A stretch of DNA of 64,000 bases from Colwellia sp. 12G3 (GTDB lineage: Bacteria; Pseudomonadota; Gammaproteobacteria; Enterobacterales; Alteromonadaceae): the NCBI RefSeq assembly GCF_002836775.1, contig NZ_PJAQ01000017.1, positions 186,001 to 250,000 on the forward strand, read 5' to 3'. Shown here piece by piece: positions 1 through 7,760 of this stretch. The translations under genes were made by a program, and so were the position numbers. The notes below the pieces were generated by a model. That model was given only the letters and a program-made list of their open reading frames with translations, did no database searches and was not told the DNA's origin. Numbering within the stretch: position 1 is the first letter of the stretch; each line of letters starts with the position of its first letter.

Positions 1-34
1 TATCTTACGCAAGAAGATGGTGTGAAGTAGTTAG

Positions 35-379
35 TTACTTCTTCAGCATTGACTTTAAATCCGCGAATGGATTATAGGTGGCGGTATCTTGGTTGGTATC
101 GCCAGCTTTAACTTCAGTTTTATAATTAGAATGGTCAGTATATTTTGCATGCTCATTATCATGACAGTAAATGCACAATAACTCCCAGTTACTGCCATCA
201 TTTGGGTTATTAGTATGATCATGATCCATATGGTGTACAGTTAATTCTCTTAAGTTAGAAAACTCAAAAGCACGTGCACATCGACCACATACCCAAGGGA
301 ATAATTTTAATGCTCGGTCACGATAACCTTTTTCTTGCTGCTTGTAGTTGGCACTAGTGCCAAAACGATCTGAGGACAT
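35..379 (-). CDS. yajD: HNH nuclease family protein YajD
   Basis: A 114-residue protein that matches the length and sequence pattern of Escherichia coli YajD. The centre holds an HNH-type zinc-finger fold: CGRC near residue 31, the block LTVHHMDHDHTNNP with the catalytic histidines, and CIYCHD near residue 69. The C-terminal NPFADLK block is also typical of YajD. HNH proteins cut or bind nucleic acids using a metal ion, but the substrate of YajD is not established. It stands alone, reading toward the window edge. Family assignment is firm; function is inferred. Confidence 0.9.
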   Translation of the reverse strand: MSSDRFGTSANYKQQEKGYRDRALKLFPWVCGRCARAFEFSNLRELTVHHMDHDHTNNPNDGSNWELLCIYCHDNEHAKYTDHSNYKTEVKAGDTNQDTATYNPFADLKSMLKK

Positions 380-478
380 AATAATTTAAAACAATAGATA
401 AATAATATTGCTAGTGTATTGCTAAGCACCTCACTTAGCAAGACTGTGTGCTTAGCAATAGCCGCGAATAAGCAAGCA

Positions 479-889
479 CTACATATTAAGAGTATTTATT
501 TCTATTTTAGTTTGCGCTTCTAATGCTTCTAGCGTTTTCCCATGTGGCATAGGTAAACGCGACTCAGGATCAACTTGCACAAAAACAATATCATCTGCCA
601 AACAAATGGTTTTTTTAGTCGCTTTATTACGCACTAAACAAGTGACGGTAATAGATGTTCGCCCTACCTTTTTAGTCACTAAGCCAAATTCGACGACATC
701 ACCTTGCATAGCTGGCGACTCAAAACTAATTTCACCAATATGCTTAGTCACTAGGCAGTTTGTCTCTAATTGACAAATTGCATAAATTGCCGCCTCTTCA
801 TCAATCCATTCAAGCGCGCGACCGCCAAATAAAGAGTTGGCGTAATTTAAATCATTAGGCATAACAAGACGACGAGAGAGAAAACGCAT
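479..889 (-). CDS. Hot-dog fold acyl-CoA thioesterase
   Basis: A 136-residue single hot-dog domain protein. The pattern NYANSLFGGRALEWIDEEAA near residue 14 corresponds to the catalytic helix of the YciA/ACOT type of acyl-CoA thioesterase, in which an acidic residue after the Gly-Gly turn activates water. These cytoplasmic enzymes hydrolyse acyl-CoA to free acid and CoA. The region KVGRTSITV is the usual second strand motif. The gene is monocistronic with its own upstream region. Subfamily and chain-length preference cannot be read from the sequence, so no gene symbol is given. Confidence 0.85.
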   Translation of the reverse strand: MRFLSRRLVMPNDLNYANSLFGGRALEWIDEEAAIYAICQLETNCLVTKHIGEISFESPAMQGDVVEFGLVTKKVGRTSITVTCLVRNKATKKTICLADDIVFVQVDPESRLPMPHGKTLEALEAQTKIEINTLNM

Positions 890-1296
890 AATAAACCTTA
901 AGGTAATAATATATATTGAAGTGGTATGACCTATTATAGCACTTTATTTAGCATATACTGAGCATTAACTCTAATTCATATAATCCTATATGGATCAATA
1001 AGGATAGAGAATTCAATGAGCGTAAATTTTCAAGAGCAAGGTGTTTGATTGAGCAATATGGCTAATAGGATTGAAAGCAACGAAGTTATTTGCTCTTTAA
1101 GTTATTTAAAAGTGACCACTTACTTAGTGCAATTGCTAATAAGGTTGTCTTTTTACCATTTCATTATTTAGCCATGACCTAGACGAATTATTAAGACTGC
1201 TTTGTATGTCAAAACAATAATATTAAAATTAACGATTTGAAAATAAAAGACTTTAGGATAAATTAAGTTACATTCATTGCTATTTAAGGAAAGGGT
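890..1296. other. Intergenic region with a degenerate dispersed repeat
   Basis: A 407-base spacer between two divergent genes. No open frame looks real. The part at about 1044-1092 contains TTGATTGAGCAATA and a following GGATTGAA that recur, slightly changed, at about 24131-24160 inside another intergenic element, so this is probably a decayed copy of the same repeat family. The remainder should hold the promoters of both neighbours. Confidence 0.5.
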
Positions 1297-1815
1297 TTGA
1301 AAAAATATATCATCTTGTTTAGAGGCATTAATGTCGGGGGTAAAAACTTATTACCGATGAAAGAGTTAGTGCCATTGCTAGAGAACAGTCTTTTTAAAGA
1401 TGTTTCATCTTATATTCAAAGTGGTAATCTAGTTTTAAAAAGCGCTAGTGAGCCTGCTGAAGCTATTGCAAGAATAGTGTTAGATAGCTTTGGTTTCTCT
1501 CCTGATATATTTACCTTGAATGCCGCTGAATTCGCTACAGCTTTAACGCATAACCCTTATCAGGCATTTGAGGGGAAATTCGTACATTTTTACTTTTGCC
1601 ATCACTCTATTGAACTAAACCAAGAAAAAATGGCAAAATATCTTGCTGAATCAGAAGAGTATCTTTTAAAAGGTAAGGTGTTTTATTTACATGCCCCTGA
1701 TGGTATTGGCCGCTCTAAACTTGTCGCTAATATAGAAGCTTGCTTGGGCCAGCCAGCAACAGGGCGTAATTTAAACACAGCAAATAAAATCAGTACTATG
1801 CTAGTAAAAACATAA
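1297..1815 (+). CDS. DUF1697 domain protein
   Basis: A 172-residue protein starting at a TTG codon, preceded by a good ribosome binding site (AAGGAAAGGG). The N-terminus KKYIILFRGINVGGKN and the segment SSYIQSGNLVLKS are signatures of the DUF1697 family, and the C-terminal half has the usual GRSKL...RNLNTANK pattern. Members are about 170-180 residues, so this copy is full length. The family is widespread in bacteria with no established reaction. The gene stands alone and ends at a bidirectional hairpin. Confidence 0.85.
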   Translation: MKKYIILFRGINVGGKNLLPMKELVPLLENSLFKDVSSYIQSGNLVLKSASEPAEAIARIVLDSFGFSPDIFTLNAAEFATALTHNPYQAFEGKFVHFYFCHHSIELNQEKMAKYLAESEEYLLKGKVFYLHAPDGIGRSKLVANIEACLGQPATGRNLNTANKISTMLVKT

Positions 1816-1842
1816 AAGGCACGACTAAAAGTAGTGCCTTTT
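1814..1842 (+). terminator. Intrinsic terminator after the DUF1697 gene
   Basis: AAAAGGCAC and GTGCCTTTT form a stem around an 11-base loop, beginning within the stop codon region of the upstream gene. The A and T flanks allow action in both directions. Confidence 0.75.
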
Positions 1843-1893
1843 AACAAGCAACAAGCAGACATCGTCTTTAACTTAAGATTATCAATACACTCA

Positions 1894-2553
1894 TCACGAG
1901 AACATTTTTTTAAAGCTATCAGCCATTTTAATGAATTTCTCTTTCACCGTGCGCTTCAAATCAATATCAACACTACTAAAGATTGAAAACCCTTCAATAA
2001 TAATGGTCGGTACTGGTGTACTTGCCCTTACATGACTCACGCCATTATTAGGCGCTGAGTTATCAATATTGGCAAAAATACAAAAAGCTTTAGAAGCAAC
2101 ATTTACATTTTCAGGTACATAAATAGTATCACTACTAAATAAACTAAAGATCTTTATACGGACTTCTTGCTGACTAAATACCGCATCAGTAAAGTCGATA
2201 TCGCTGCTACTAAATAGACTAAAATAACGTATTTCTTTGGCAACCTTAAAAGCCCCACCGCGGTTACTACTACTAAAGATATTCACCATAGTATCGACAT
2301 CCTCAGCTTCACCTGGGACATAATTTGGCGCTAAGTCATGCTTTTTATTTTCAACAAAAGCTTTATCAACCGCAAGTGGTAAATCACTGGTTAAATCAAC
2401 CAAATCTTGGTGGTTTGCCAACTCCATGGCTTGGTCTAAACGACGTTCAAAAGCCTCGTAAGATAACTCGCCGTGGCTATAGTTCATGATCAATTGATCT
2501 ATGACTTCACTACGAACGGTTTCAATCGGTCTATCTGTTAGGGTCACGGTCAT
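1894..2553 (-). CDS. LiaF-like protein with DUF1707-type N-terminal helix
   Basis: A 219-residue soluble protein. Residues 8-60 resemble the DUF1707/SHOCT-like helical segment (SHGELSYEAFERRLDQAM...DLVDLTSDLP). Residues 85-205 hold a repeated strand pattern: IFSSSNR, FSLFSSSDID, FSLFSSDTI, IFANID and FSIFSSVDID, about 25-35 residues apart. This resembles the C-terminal beta domain of LiaF-type proteins, known in Gram-positive bacteria for cell-envelope stress signalling. No membrane segment is seen, unlike LiaF itself. The start is supported by AAGGAAAG upstream. The role in this Gram-negative organism is unknown. Confidence 0.65.
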   Translation of the reverse strand: MTVTLTDRPIETVRSEVIDQLIMNYSHGELSYEAFERRLDQAMELANHQDLVDLTSDLPLAVDKAFVENKKHDLAPNYVPGEAEDVDTMVNIFSSSNRGGAFKVAKEIRYFSLFSSSDIDFTDAVFSQQEVRIKIFSLFSSDTIYVPENVNVASKAFCIFANIDNSAPNNGVSHVRASTPVPTIIIEGFSIFSSVDIDLKRTVKEKFIKMADSFKKMFS

Positions 2554-2945
2554 TTTACTTTCCTTGTTCTTATAAGTTCTTTATTACTTATTTACATATG
2601 AGTAACACTGTAGCAAATACATAAGCAATGACAATGCCAAAAATATTAATTATAAAATACAATGCGTTGCATAAAAGAAAGAAGAAGGGAAATGATTAAA
2701 ATACAATTAACTGGTTATTTTGACTAAAATCAGAGGAATATAGCAGAGGAATATAGCAGAGTAAAATTGTCGAGATATAACAAATTATTTAGAAAAATGA
2801 TGTTATAAAAAGTACTTCAACCTTGGATTACGTTTGGATTATTAACTTAGAAACTAAGCGTTAAAAACTTCATAGTTAACTGTGATCTCATAGAGATAAT
2901 ATAGTGGCTGAACTTAACCGTGTATTGTTTAATTAAAAGGAAAAG

Positions 2946-2973
2946 GCACGGAGTTGACGTTAGCCAATGAGTA
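2946..2973 (+). repeat. Dispersed GGAGTTGAC/CAATGAGTA repeat, copy 1
   Basis: Contains GCACGGAGTTGAC followed by CAATGAGTA, with a weak internal pairing of TTG and CAA. The same two blocks occur at 6599-6639 and 25077-25113, always between genes. It directly precedes the hairpin at 2980-3036. Confidence 0.6.
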
Positions 2974-2979
2974 TCTAAT

Positions 2980-3036
2980 ACCCGTAATCAATCAAGATGC
3001 AAGTTTCAGAGTGCACTTTGAATGGTTACGGGTATA
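2980..3036. repeat. Long hairpin with TACCCGTAA ends
   Basis: ATACCCGTAA at the left pairs with TTACGGGTAT at the right, and a further 10 of 14 inner positions pair, around a loop with GTTTCAGAG. The loop and left arm resemble the sequence at about 54943-54979. There is no U tract, so a terminator role is unlikely; it looks like a dispersed repeat. Confidence 0.6.
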
Positions 3037-3077
3037 GACGCATTAATTGTGCGATACACGAATAAGATAAGTAACTA

Positions 3078-3650
3078 TTAGTGAAGGGCCGCGCGTATTG
3101 GTAGACCCGCACAAATTTCAGCTTCAGCTATTAATATCTCTTCTAAGCGCTGGTCAACTTCTGCTTTGTCACAATACTCATACGCCAGCTCAATAAATAA
3201 GTTTTTATGCTTCTCTTCTGAGTTTGCAATAGCGACATACAGATCTTTATCTTTACCTTCTGGTAAAGCTTGAGAAACTAACCAGAACTTCTCATAACCG
3301 CGCGCTTCAATAACCGCTGCAACTAGGAGTCTATCCATCATAAAATAACTGGGGCCATTACGGAACAAGGCGCGAATTTGGTTGATGTAAGGATCCTTTT
3401 TATCTTGACCTAAGGTGACACCGCGAGCAACAAGTAACTTTAACACTTGTTTGAAATGAATAAGTTCTTCAATAGCTAAATCTGTCATGGCACGAACCAA
3501 TTTAGCCTTGTCTGGATAATGAGACAGCATTGCCATTGCCATACCTGAAGCTTTTTTCTCAGCTGCAGCGTGGTCTTGTAAAAAATGGCTAAAGTCTGCC
3601 ATAACTGCATCCACCCAATCTTGGCCAGTGTGGTGTTTTAATTCAAACAT
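3078..3650 (-). CDS. miaE: tRNA 2-methylthio-N6-isopentenyladenosine-37 hydroxylase
   Basis: MiaE is a non-haem diiron monooxygenase that hydroxylates ms2i6A at position 37 of tRNAs reading UNN codons. The 190-residue protein is an all-helical ferritin-like fold. The expected carboxylate and histidine ligands are visible as EELIHFKQV near residue 81 and EEKHKNLFIE near residue 145, with a further glutamate in EARGYEKF near 115. Length fits the shorter MiaE type found in marine gammaproteobacteria. It has its own promoter region and no co-transcribed partner. Confidence 0.9.
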   Translation of the reverse strand: MFELKHHTGQDWVDAVMADFSHFLQDHAAAEKKASGMAMAMLSHYPDKAKLVRAMTDLAIEELIHFKQVLKLLVARGVTLGQDKKDPYINQIRALFRNGPSYFMMDRLLVAAVIEARGYEKFWLVSQALPEGKDKDLYVAIANSEEKHKNLFIELAYEYCDKAEVDQRLEEILIAEAEICAGLPIRAALH

Positions 3651-3782
3651 ATTTACTACTCTCTAAACGATATTTATTTAATGGAAGTCACGTTCGCTGT
3701 TTAAATAGCACAATTGGCGTGATTTTACCTGTGAATTTTTCACTCTACAATAGTTAACCCCAGCGCTACTTCATAAAGACGG

Positions 3783-4418
3783 CTAATAAAGTACCTTATC
3801 AATTTTACCTTTATTGGTGGACTCTACTTTTAATTTGTTATGAAGGCCTTGCCAAGCTTTTACTTTACCACCCAAGTTAATCTGTTTAAAACCGCCCTCT
3901 CTCGCCTTAGTGCTGTCTAAATTAAGGAAAGCTAACATTTCCAGGTAACTTTTTTCATCACTGACATCAATGGTAAGCAAGTCTTGTGCTCTGTTTTGAA
4001 AGTACTCTTCAATGCCTTGTTGATGACGGTTATAACAGTTAAGTAAAAACTCATCACTGTTAAGGTTATCGTCGTTAAGTGGAAAAAACACTTCATTATA
4101 ACAACGCTTTAAATGTGGGTTAAAACCACCATCCGAGCGTTGTAAATTTACCATCATACGCTGCAATAACTGCTTAATTGACGGTAACCATCGTTCAGGG
4201 GAACGAGTGAGGTAAATAAACTTACTGCTGGGAAAGTGCTTATCTAATTTTTGGTAATCACAAAAAATCGGCGTATCAGCGAGTACCTGTGCCTGTGAAA
4301 AGGCATCTTGGGTATAGGCATTATGCGCAGTTTTAAAGCCTTGCTCTAACATTGCTAAGCAAACACTGGTGGTTGCCGTTCGGGGTAAACCAATAATAAA
4401 AATTTTTTCTATCGACAC
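3783..4418 (-). CDS. Sulfotransferase family protein
   Basis: A 211-residue cytosolic protein. The N-terminal IFIIGLPRTATTS (residues 6-18) is the 5-prime phosphosulfate loop of PAPS-dependent sulfotransferases, and FIYLTRSPERWLPSI near residue 67 fits the 3-prime phosphate-binding strand and serine. The family transfers sulfate from PAPS to an alcohol or amine; the acceptor is not evident. Related short proteins occur as single genes in marine bacteria. No carbohydrate-export or capsule genes are nearby. Its start lies about 235 bases from the divergent acetyl-CoA hydrolase fusion gene. Confidence 0.75.
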   Translation of the reverse strand: MSIEKIFIIGLPRTATTSVCLAMLEQGFKTAHNAYTQDAFSQAQVLADTPIFCDYQKLDKHFPSSKFIYLTRSPERWLPSIKQLLQRMMVNLQRSDGGFNPHLKRCYNEVFFPLNDDNLNSDEFLLNCYNRHQQGIEEYFQNRAQDLLTIDVSDEKSYLEMLAFLNLDSTKAREGGFKQINLGGKVKAWQGLHNKLKVESTNKGKIDKVLY

Positions 4419-4563
4419 TAAAAAACCCTTTAAAGATGAAAAACACTGAAAAAAATAAAACGCACATTTCAGTCAAATTGGAATGAAATAGCAGTAAAAT
4501 AGTACGAATACCTTGTTAAAAACAAGCAATTATAACTTATTTGTTAATTTAACAAACACACAT

Positions 4564-4592
4564 TTGACAGTGATCAATAAATGCCTTATTTA
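4564..4592 (+). promoter_or_regulatory. Sigma-70-type promoter of the acetyl-CoA hydrolase/GNAT gene
   Basis: A perfect TTGACA -35 box, a 17-base spacer and TATTTA as -10, about 60 bases before the start codon of the downstream gene. Confidence 0.6.
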
Positions 4593-4653
4593 TGAGAGCA
4601 TACTGAGTACATACCAAGTATATTTATAACAAAGCAGTAGCCAAGGAAAATTC

Positions 4654-6498
4654 ATGACAGCACAAGATGAGCAGCGTGATAGTGTCAAGTGGAGTGATTA
4701 CTTAAAGTCAGGTAATCGTATATTTATCGGCTCTAATGCCGCTGTACCTAATGCCTTAATCGATGATTTGATAGCCAATAGTCAAGGGCTACATGATATT
4801 GAAACCGTTCATATTTTAACATTATCTGAGAATGTCTGGGCTAAACCTGAACATAAAGACTTATTTAAAGTAAATAGTTTGTTCATCGGTGGTAAAAACA
4901 TTCGTGAAGCTATTGCCGAAGGCCGTGGTGATTATACCCCTTGTTTTATTTCCGATGTACCTCGCTTATTTAATGAAAACAGTTTACCGCTTGATGCCGC
5001 ACTTATTATGGTCAGTCCACCGGATGAATACGGCTATTGTTCATTAGGCGTAAGTGTTGATATTGTTTCGGCCGCAGTAAAAGCAGCCAAATATGTTATT
5101 GCACAAATCAACCCTAAAATGCCACGTACCAATGGTCATAGCTTTGTTCATGTAAATCAAATTCATGCATGGATAAATGTCGAGCAAGATCTGCCTCAAG
5201 TGATACCACCTGAAGTTGATCGCCGTACTGAGCAAATAGGTCAGTATGTTGCCATGCTCATTGAAAATGGTGCGACTTTACAAATAGGTATAGGAAAAAT
5301 CCCTGAAGCGGTATTACGTTATTTAGGTAACCACAAAGATTTAGGTATTCACAGTGAGATGATCTCCGACGGGGTCATTGATCTGATGCTAAAAGGTGTT
5401 ATTAATAACCGTAGAAAAACCTATCACAAAGGCAAAGCCGTAGTCACCTTCTGTATTGGTACCCAAAAAGTCTATGACTTTGTTGATGGCAACCCGCACA
5501 TTGAGTTTTATCCATCGGAGCACGTCAACTCACCAGTTAAAATTGCTAAAAATGACAACATGGTTTCTATAAATAGTGCTATTGAAGTCGACCTTACAGG
5601 TCAGGTTGTTTCAGACTCTATTGGCTACCAATTTTACAGTGGCATTGGCGGACAAGTTGATTTTGTCCGTGGCGCTTCTTTAAGCAAAGGTGGTAAACCA
5701 ATTATCGCCCTGCCTTCAACAACGAGAGATGGTAAAACATCGCGCATTGTCGCACATATTACTGAAGGTGGCGGCGTAGTAACCTCACGTGGTCATGTGT
5801 CTTATGTAGTTACAGAATTTGGTATTGCTTCTCTGCAAGGTAAAAGTATTCGAGAACGAGCCTTAGAGCTTATTAAAATTGCTCACCCTAAATTTAGAGA
5901 TAAATTATTGAGTGATGTGCGCAAGCATTATTGGGTGCCTGAATATCAAGAAAGTTCACCAAGTTCAGTACCTGAATTAGGCACCATAGAAATGAAACGT
6001 TTTAATTTTGCCGATGTAAATTACATTTTGCGACCTTTAGCGCCAGCCGATGAGCGTAAATTACAAGAGTTTTTCTATTCTCATAATAAAGAAACTCTAA
6101 TGATGCGTTACAACCATCACATTACCCAAATGACGCGAGAAAAATCTTGTAACTTAGTCAGCGTTAATCAACATGTAGATCTTGCTTTATGTTTTACTAA
6201 AAAAGATTCGTTAGGTGAAGCGATCCAAGCCGTGGCGAGATATTACTTTATTGAAAGTATCAACAGTGGTGAAGTAGCTTTTGTAATTAAAGAAAGCCTA
6301 CGTGGCCGTGGTATGGCAAGTACCTTATTAGGCGAAATGATTACCATCGCTAGAATTCGTCAACTTGATAGTTTGGTTGCTTGTGTACGCAGCGATAATG
6401 CATCAATGTTAAAAGTATTTGAAAAAGCAGGCTTTGTGCGTCAGCCTAGCGAAGATTTTGATGAAGTGAGTTTAAAACTGACACTTAATAATAATTAA
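4654..6498 (+). CDS. Acetyl-CoA hydrolase/transferase fused to a GNAT acetyltransferase
   Basis: A 614-residue fusion. Residues 1-430 match the acetyl-CoA hydrolase/CoA-transferase family, with GIGKIPEAVL near 212, HSEMISDGVIDL near 233 and EFGIASLQGKSIRERA near 389. Residues 455-610 form a GNAT fold: ILRPLAPADERKLQEFF at its start and the acetyl-CoA-binding RGRGMASTLLGEM motif near 550. The first part would handle acetyl-CoA and CoA thioesters; the second would acetylate an amine, possibly protein lysine. The architecture is a recognised bifunctional family in marine gammaproteobacteria. SD is AAGGAAAA. A deacetylase-like gene follows on the same strand, 207 bases on. Confidence 0.85.
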   Translation: MTAQDEQRDSVKWSDYLKSGNRIFIGSNAAVPNALIDDLIANSQGLHDIETVHILTLSENVWAKPEHKDLFKVNSLFIGGKNIREAIAEGRGDYTPCFISDVPRLFNENSLPLDAALIMVSPPDEYGYCSLGVSVDIVSAAVKAAKYVIAQINPKMPRTNGHSFVHVNQIHAWINVEQDLPQVIPPEVDRRTEQIGQYVAMLIENGATLQIGIGKIPEAVLRYLGNHKDLGIHSEMISDGVIDLMLKGVINNRRKTYHKGKAVVTFCIGTQKVYDFVDGNPHIEFYPSEHVNSPVKIAKNDNMVSINSAIEVDLTGQVVSDSIGYQFYSGIGGQVDFVRGASLSKGGKPIIALPSTTRDGKTSRIVAHITEGGGVVTSRGHVSYVVTEFGIASLQGKSIRERALELIKIAHPKFRDKLLSDVRKHYWVPEYQESSPSSVPELGTIEMKRFNFADVNYILRPLAPADERKLQEFFYSHNKETLMMRYNHHITQMTREKSCNLVSVNQHVDLALCFTKKDSLGEAIQAVARYYFIESINSGEVAFVIKESLRGRGMASTLLGEMITIARIRQLDSLVACVRSDNASMLKVFEKAGFVRQPSEDFDEVSLKLTLNNN

Positions 6499-6598
6499 TA
6501 CGCCTTAATGTTTACAAATAAAGCTTACTACTCATTAAAAAATTAAATATCCAGTGACTGTTCAGCTTTAAGCGTTAGAGTTCAAGTAAAAGGAAAAA

Positions 6599-6639
6599 GC
6601 ACGGAGTTGACTTCTTTTAAAGAAAAGTTCAATGAGTAC
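6599..6639 (+). repeat. Dispersed GGAGTTGAC/CAATGAGTA repeat, copy 2
   Basis: GCACGGAGTTGAC and CAATGAGTAC flank a small hairpin (TTGACTTCTTT with AAAGAAAAGTTCAA). The upstream AAAAGGAAAAAGC also matches copy 1. It lies in the spacer between the acetyl-CoA hydrolase fusion and the deacetylase gene. Confidence 0.6.
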
Positions 6640-6705
6640 TTTTGACGTATTAATTGAGTCATATAGCGACAAGATGAAAGGTCACTAACAAAATAGAGAA
6701 GAACT

Positions 6706-7671
6706 ATGCCAGTTGGAATAATAGGCCACTATCGCTGTGGTGAACATGATATGGGTGACCATCACCCTGAAAATGGTAAACGCTTAACCGCTATTTCAGA
6801 CCAATTAATTCGTAGTGGCTTAGATTACGTAGTCCGTCAGTTTGACTCGAAACCTATTGATAAGAGTTTGCTAGCCTTAGCGCACACACAAAAATATATT
6901 GATTTTGTTTTTGATAATGCCCCTACCGAAGTTAACGGTGAAGCTGAGGAAAACTTTACCGTCGGTGAAGACTCAGTGATGAATACAAAAACACTCACCT
7001 CTATTTTATATTCCGCTGGAGCGGCTGTAGATGCGGTAGATTTAGTGATGGCAGGTACCTTAGGCTCAGCATTTTGTGCGACAAGACCACCAGGACATCA
7101 CGCAGAACACGATAAAGGCATGGGTTTTTGTTTTTTCAATAACGTCGCCGTTGCTGCCGCTTATGCAAAGCAAAAATATGGGGTAAAACGTGTTGCTATT
7201 GTCGACTTTGATGTGCATCACGGTAACGGCACGGAAGATATTATAAAAAATCACTTTAAGGCTACGTCCGAAGACGATAAAGGCTACTTATTTTGCTCAA
7301 GCTATCAATATCCACTGTATCCCTTTGAAATTGAAGAAAGTGATACACCGCCCATTATCAATGTACCTTTAACGGCAACAACGAAAGGTGAGCAGTTTCG
7401 CGAAAAGTTAACCGCGCATTGGTTACCGGCCTTACATAAATTCAAGCCAGAATTAATCATTATTTCGGCTGGTTTTGATGCTCATATTGAGGATGACATG
7501 TCGCAGGTGAGTCTGACGGAAGCTGATTACCGCTGGATCACTGATGAGCTAAAAACTATCGCTAATGAATATAGTGAAGGTCGCATTGTCTCCGTACTTG
7601 AGGGTGGTTATGCGCCAAGTGCGTTAGGCAGAAGTGTCGTTGCTCATATCAATGGTTTAATTGGTAATTAA
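6706..7671 (+). CDS. Histone-deacetylase family amidohydrolase
   Basis: A 321-residue arginase/deacetylase-fold protein of the class II HDAC-like family. The zinc and catalytic motifs are present: RPPGHHAEHD near residue 127 (tandem histidines), DFDVHHGNGT near 168 (Asp and His zinc ligands), SAGFDAH near 254 (second Asp) and LEGGY near 299. Bacterial members remove acetyl groups from lysine or from acetylpolyamines. It follows the acetyl-CoA hydrolase/GNAT fusion on the same strand, suggesting linked acetylation and deacetylation, although the spacer carries a repeat. The substrate is not identifiable. Confidence 0.85.
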   Translation: MPVGIIGHYRCGEHDMGDHHPENGKRLTAISDQLIRSGLDYVVRQFDSKPIDKSLLALAHTQKYIDFVFDNAPTEVNGEAEENFTVGEDSVMNTKTLTSILYSAGAAVDAVDLVMAGTLGSAFCATRPPGHHAEHDKGMGFCFFNNVAVAAAYAKQKYGVKRVAIVDFDVHHGNGTEDIIKNHFKATSEDDKGYLFCSSYQYPLYPFEIEESDTPPIINVPLTATTKGEQFREKLTAHWLPALHKFKPELIIISAGFDAHIEDDMSQVSLTEADYRWITDELKTIANEYSEGRIVSVLEGGYAPSALGRSVVAHINGLIGN

Positions 7672-7703
7672 ATAGCGAACAGACTATGTAGATCATCACC
7701 AAT

Positions 7704-7742
7704 AAAAAAGCCGACAAGTCTTATAACTCGTCGGCTTTTATA
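7704..7742. terminator. Bidirectional terminator between convergent genes
   Basis: AAAGCCGAC-AAGT pairs with ACT-CGTCGGCTTT around a short loop and has A and T runs on both sides, serving the deacetylase gene (+) and the outer-membrane protein gene (-). Confidence 0.85.
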
Positions 7743-7760
7743 TTTTTAATGCTATATCCG

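Larger units (their letters stand above)
2554..3077. other. Repeat-rich intergenic region
   Basis: A 524-base spacer with no convincing gene. It holds a 13-base tandem duplication (CAGAGGAATATAG at 2731-2743 and 2744-2756), one copy of a dispersed GGAGTTGAC repeat and a long hairpin, both listed separately. Confidence 0.6.
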
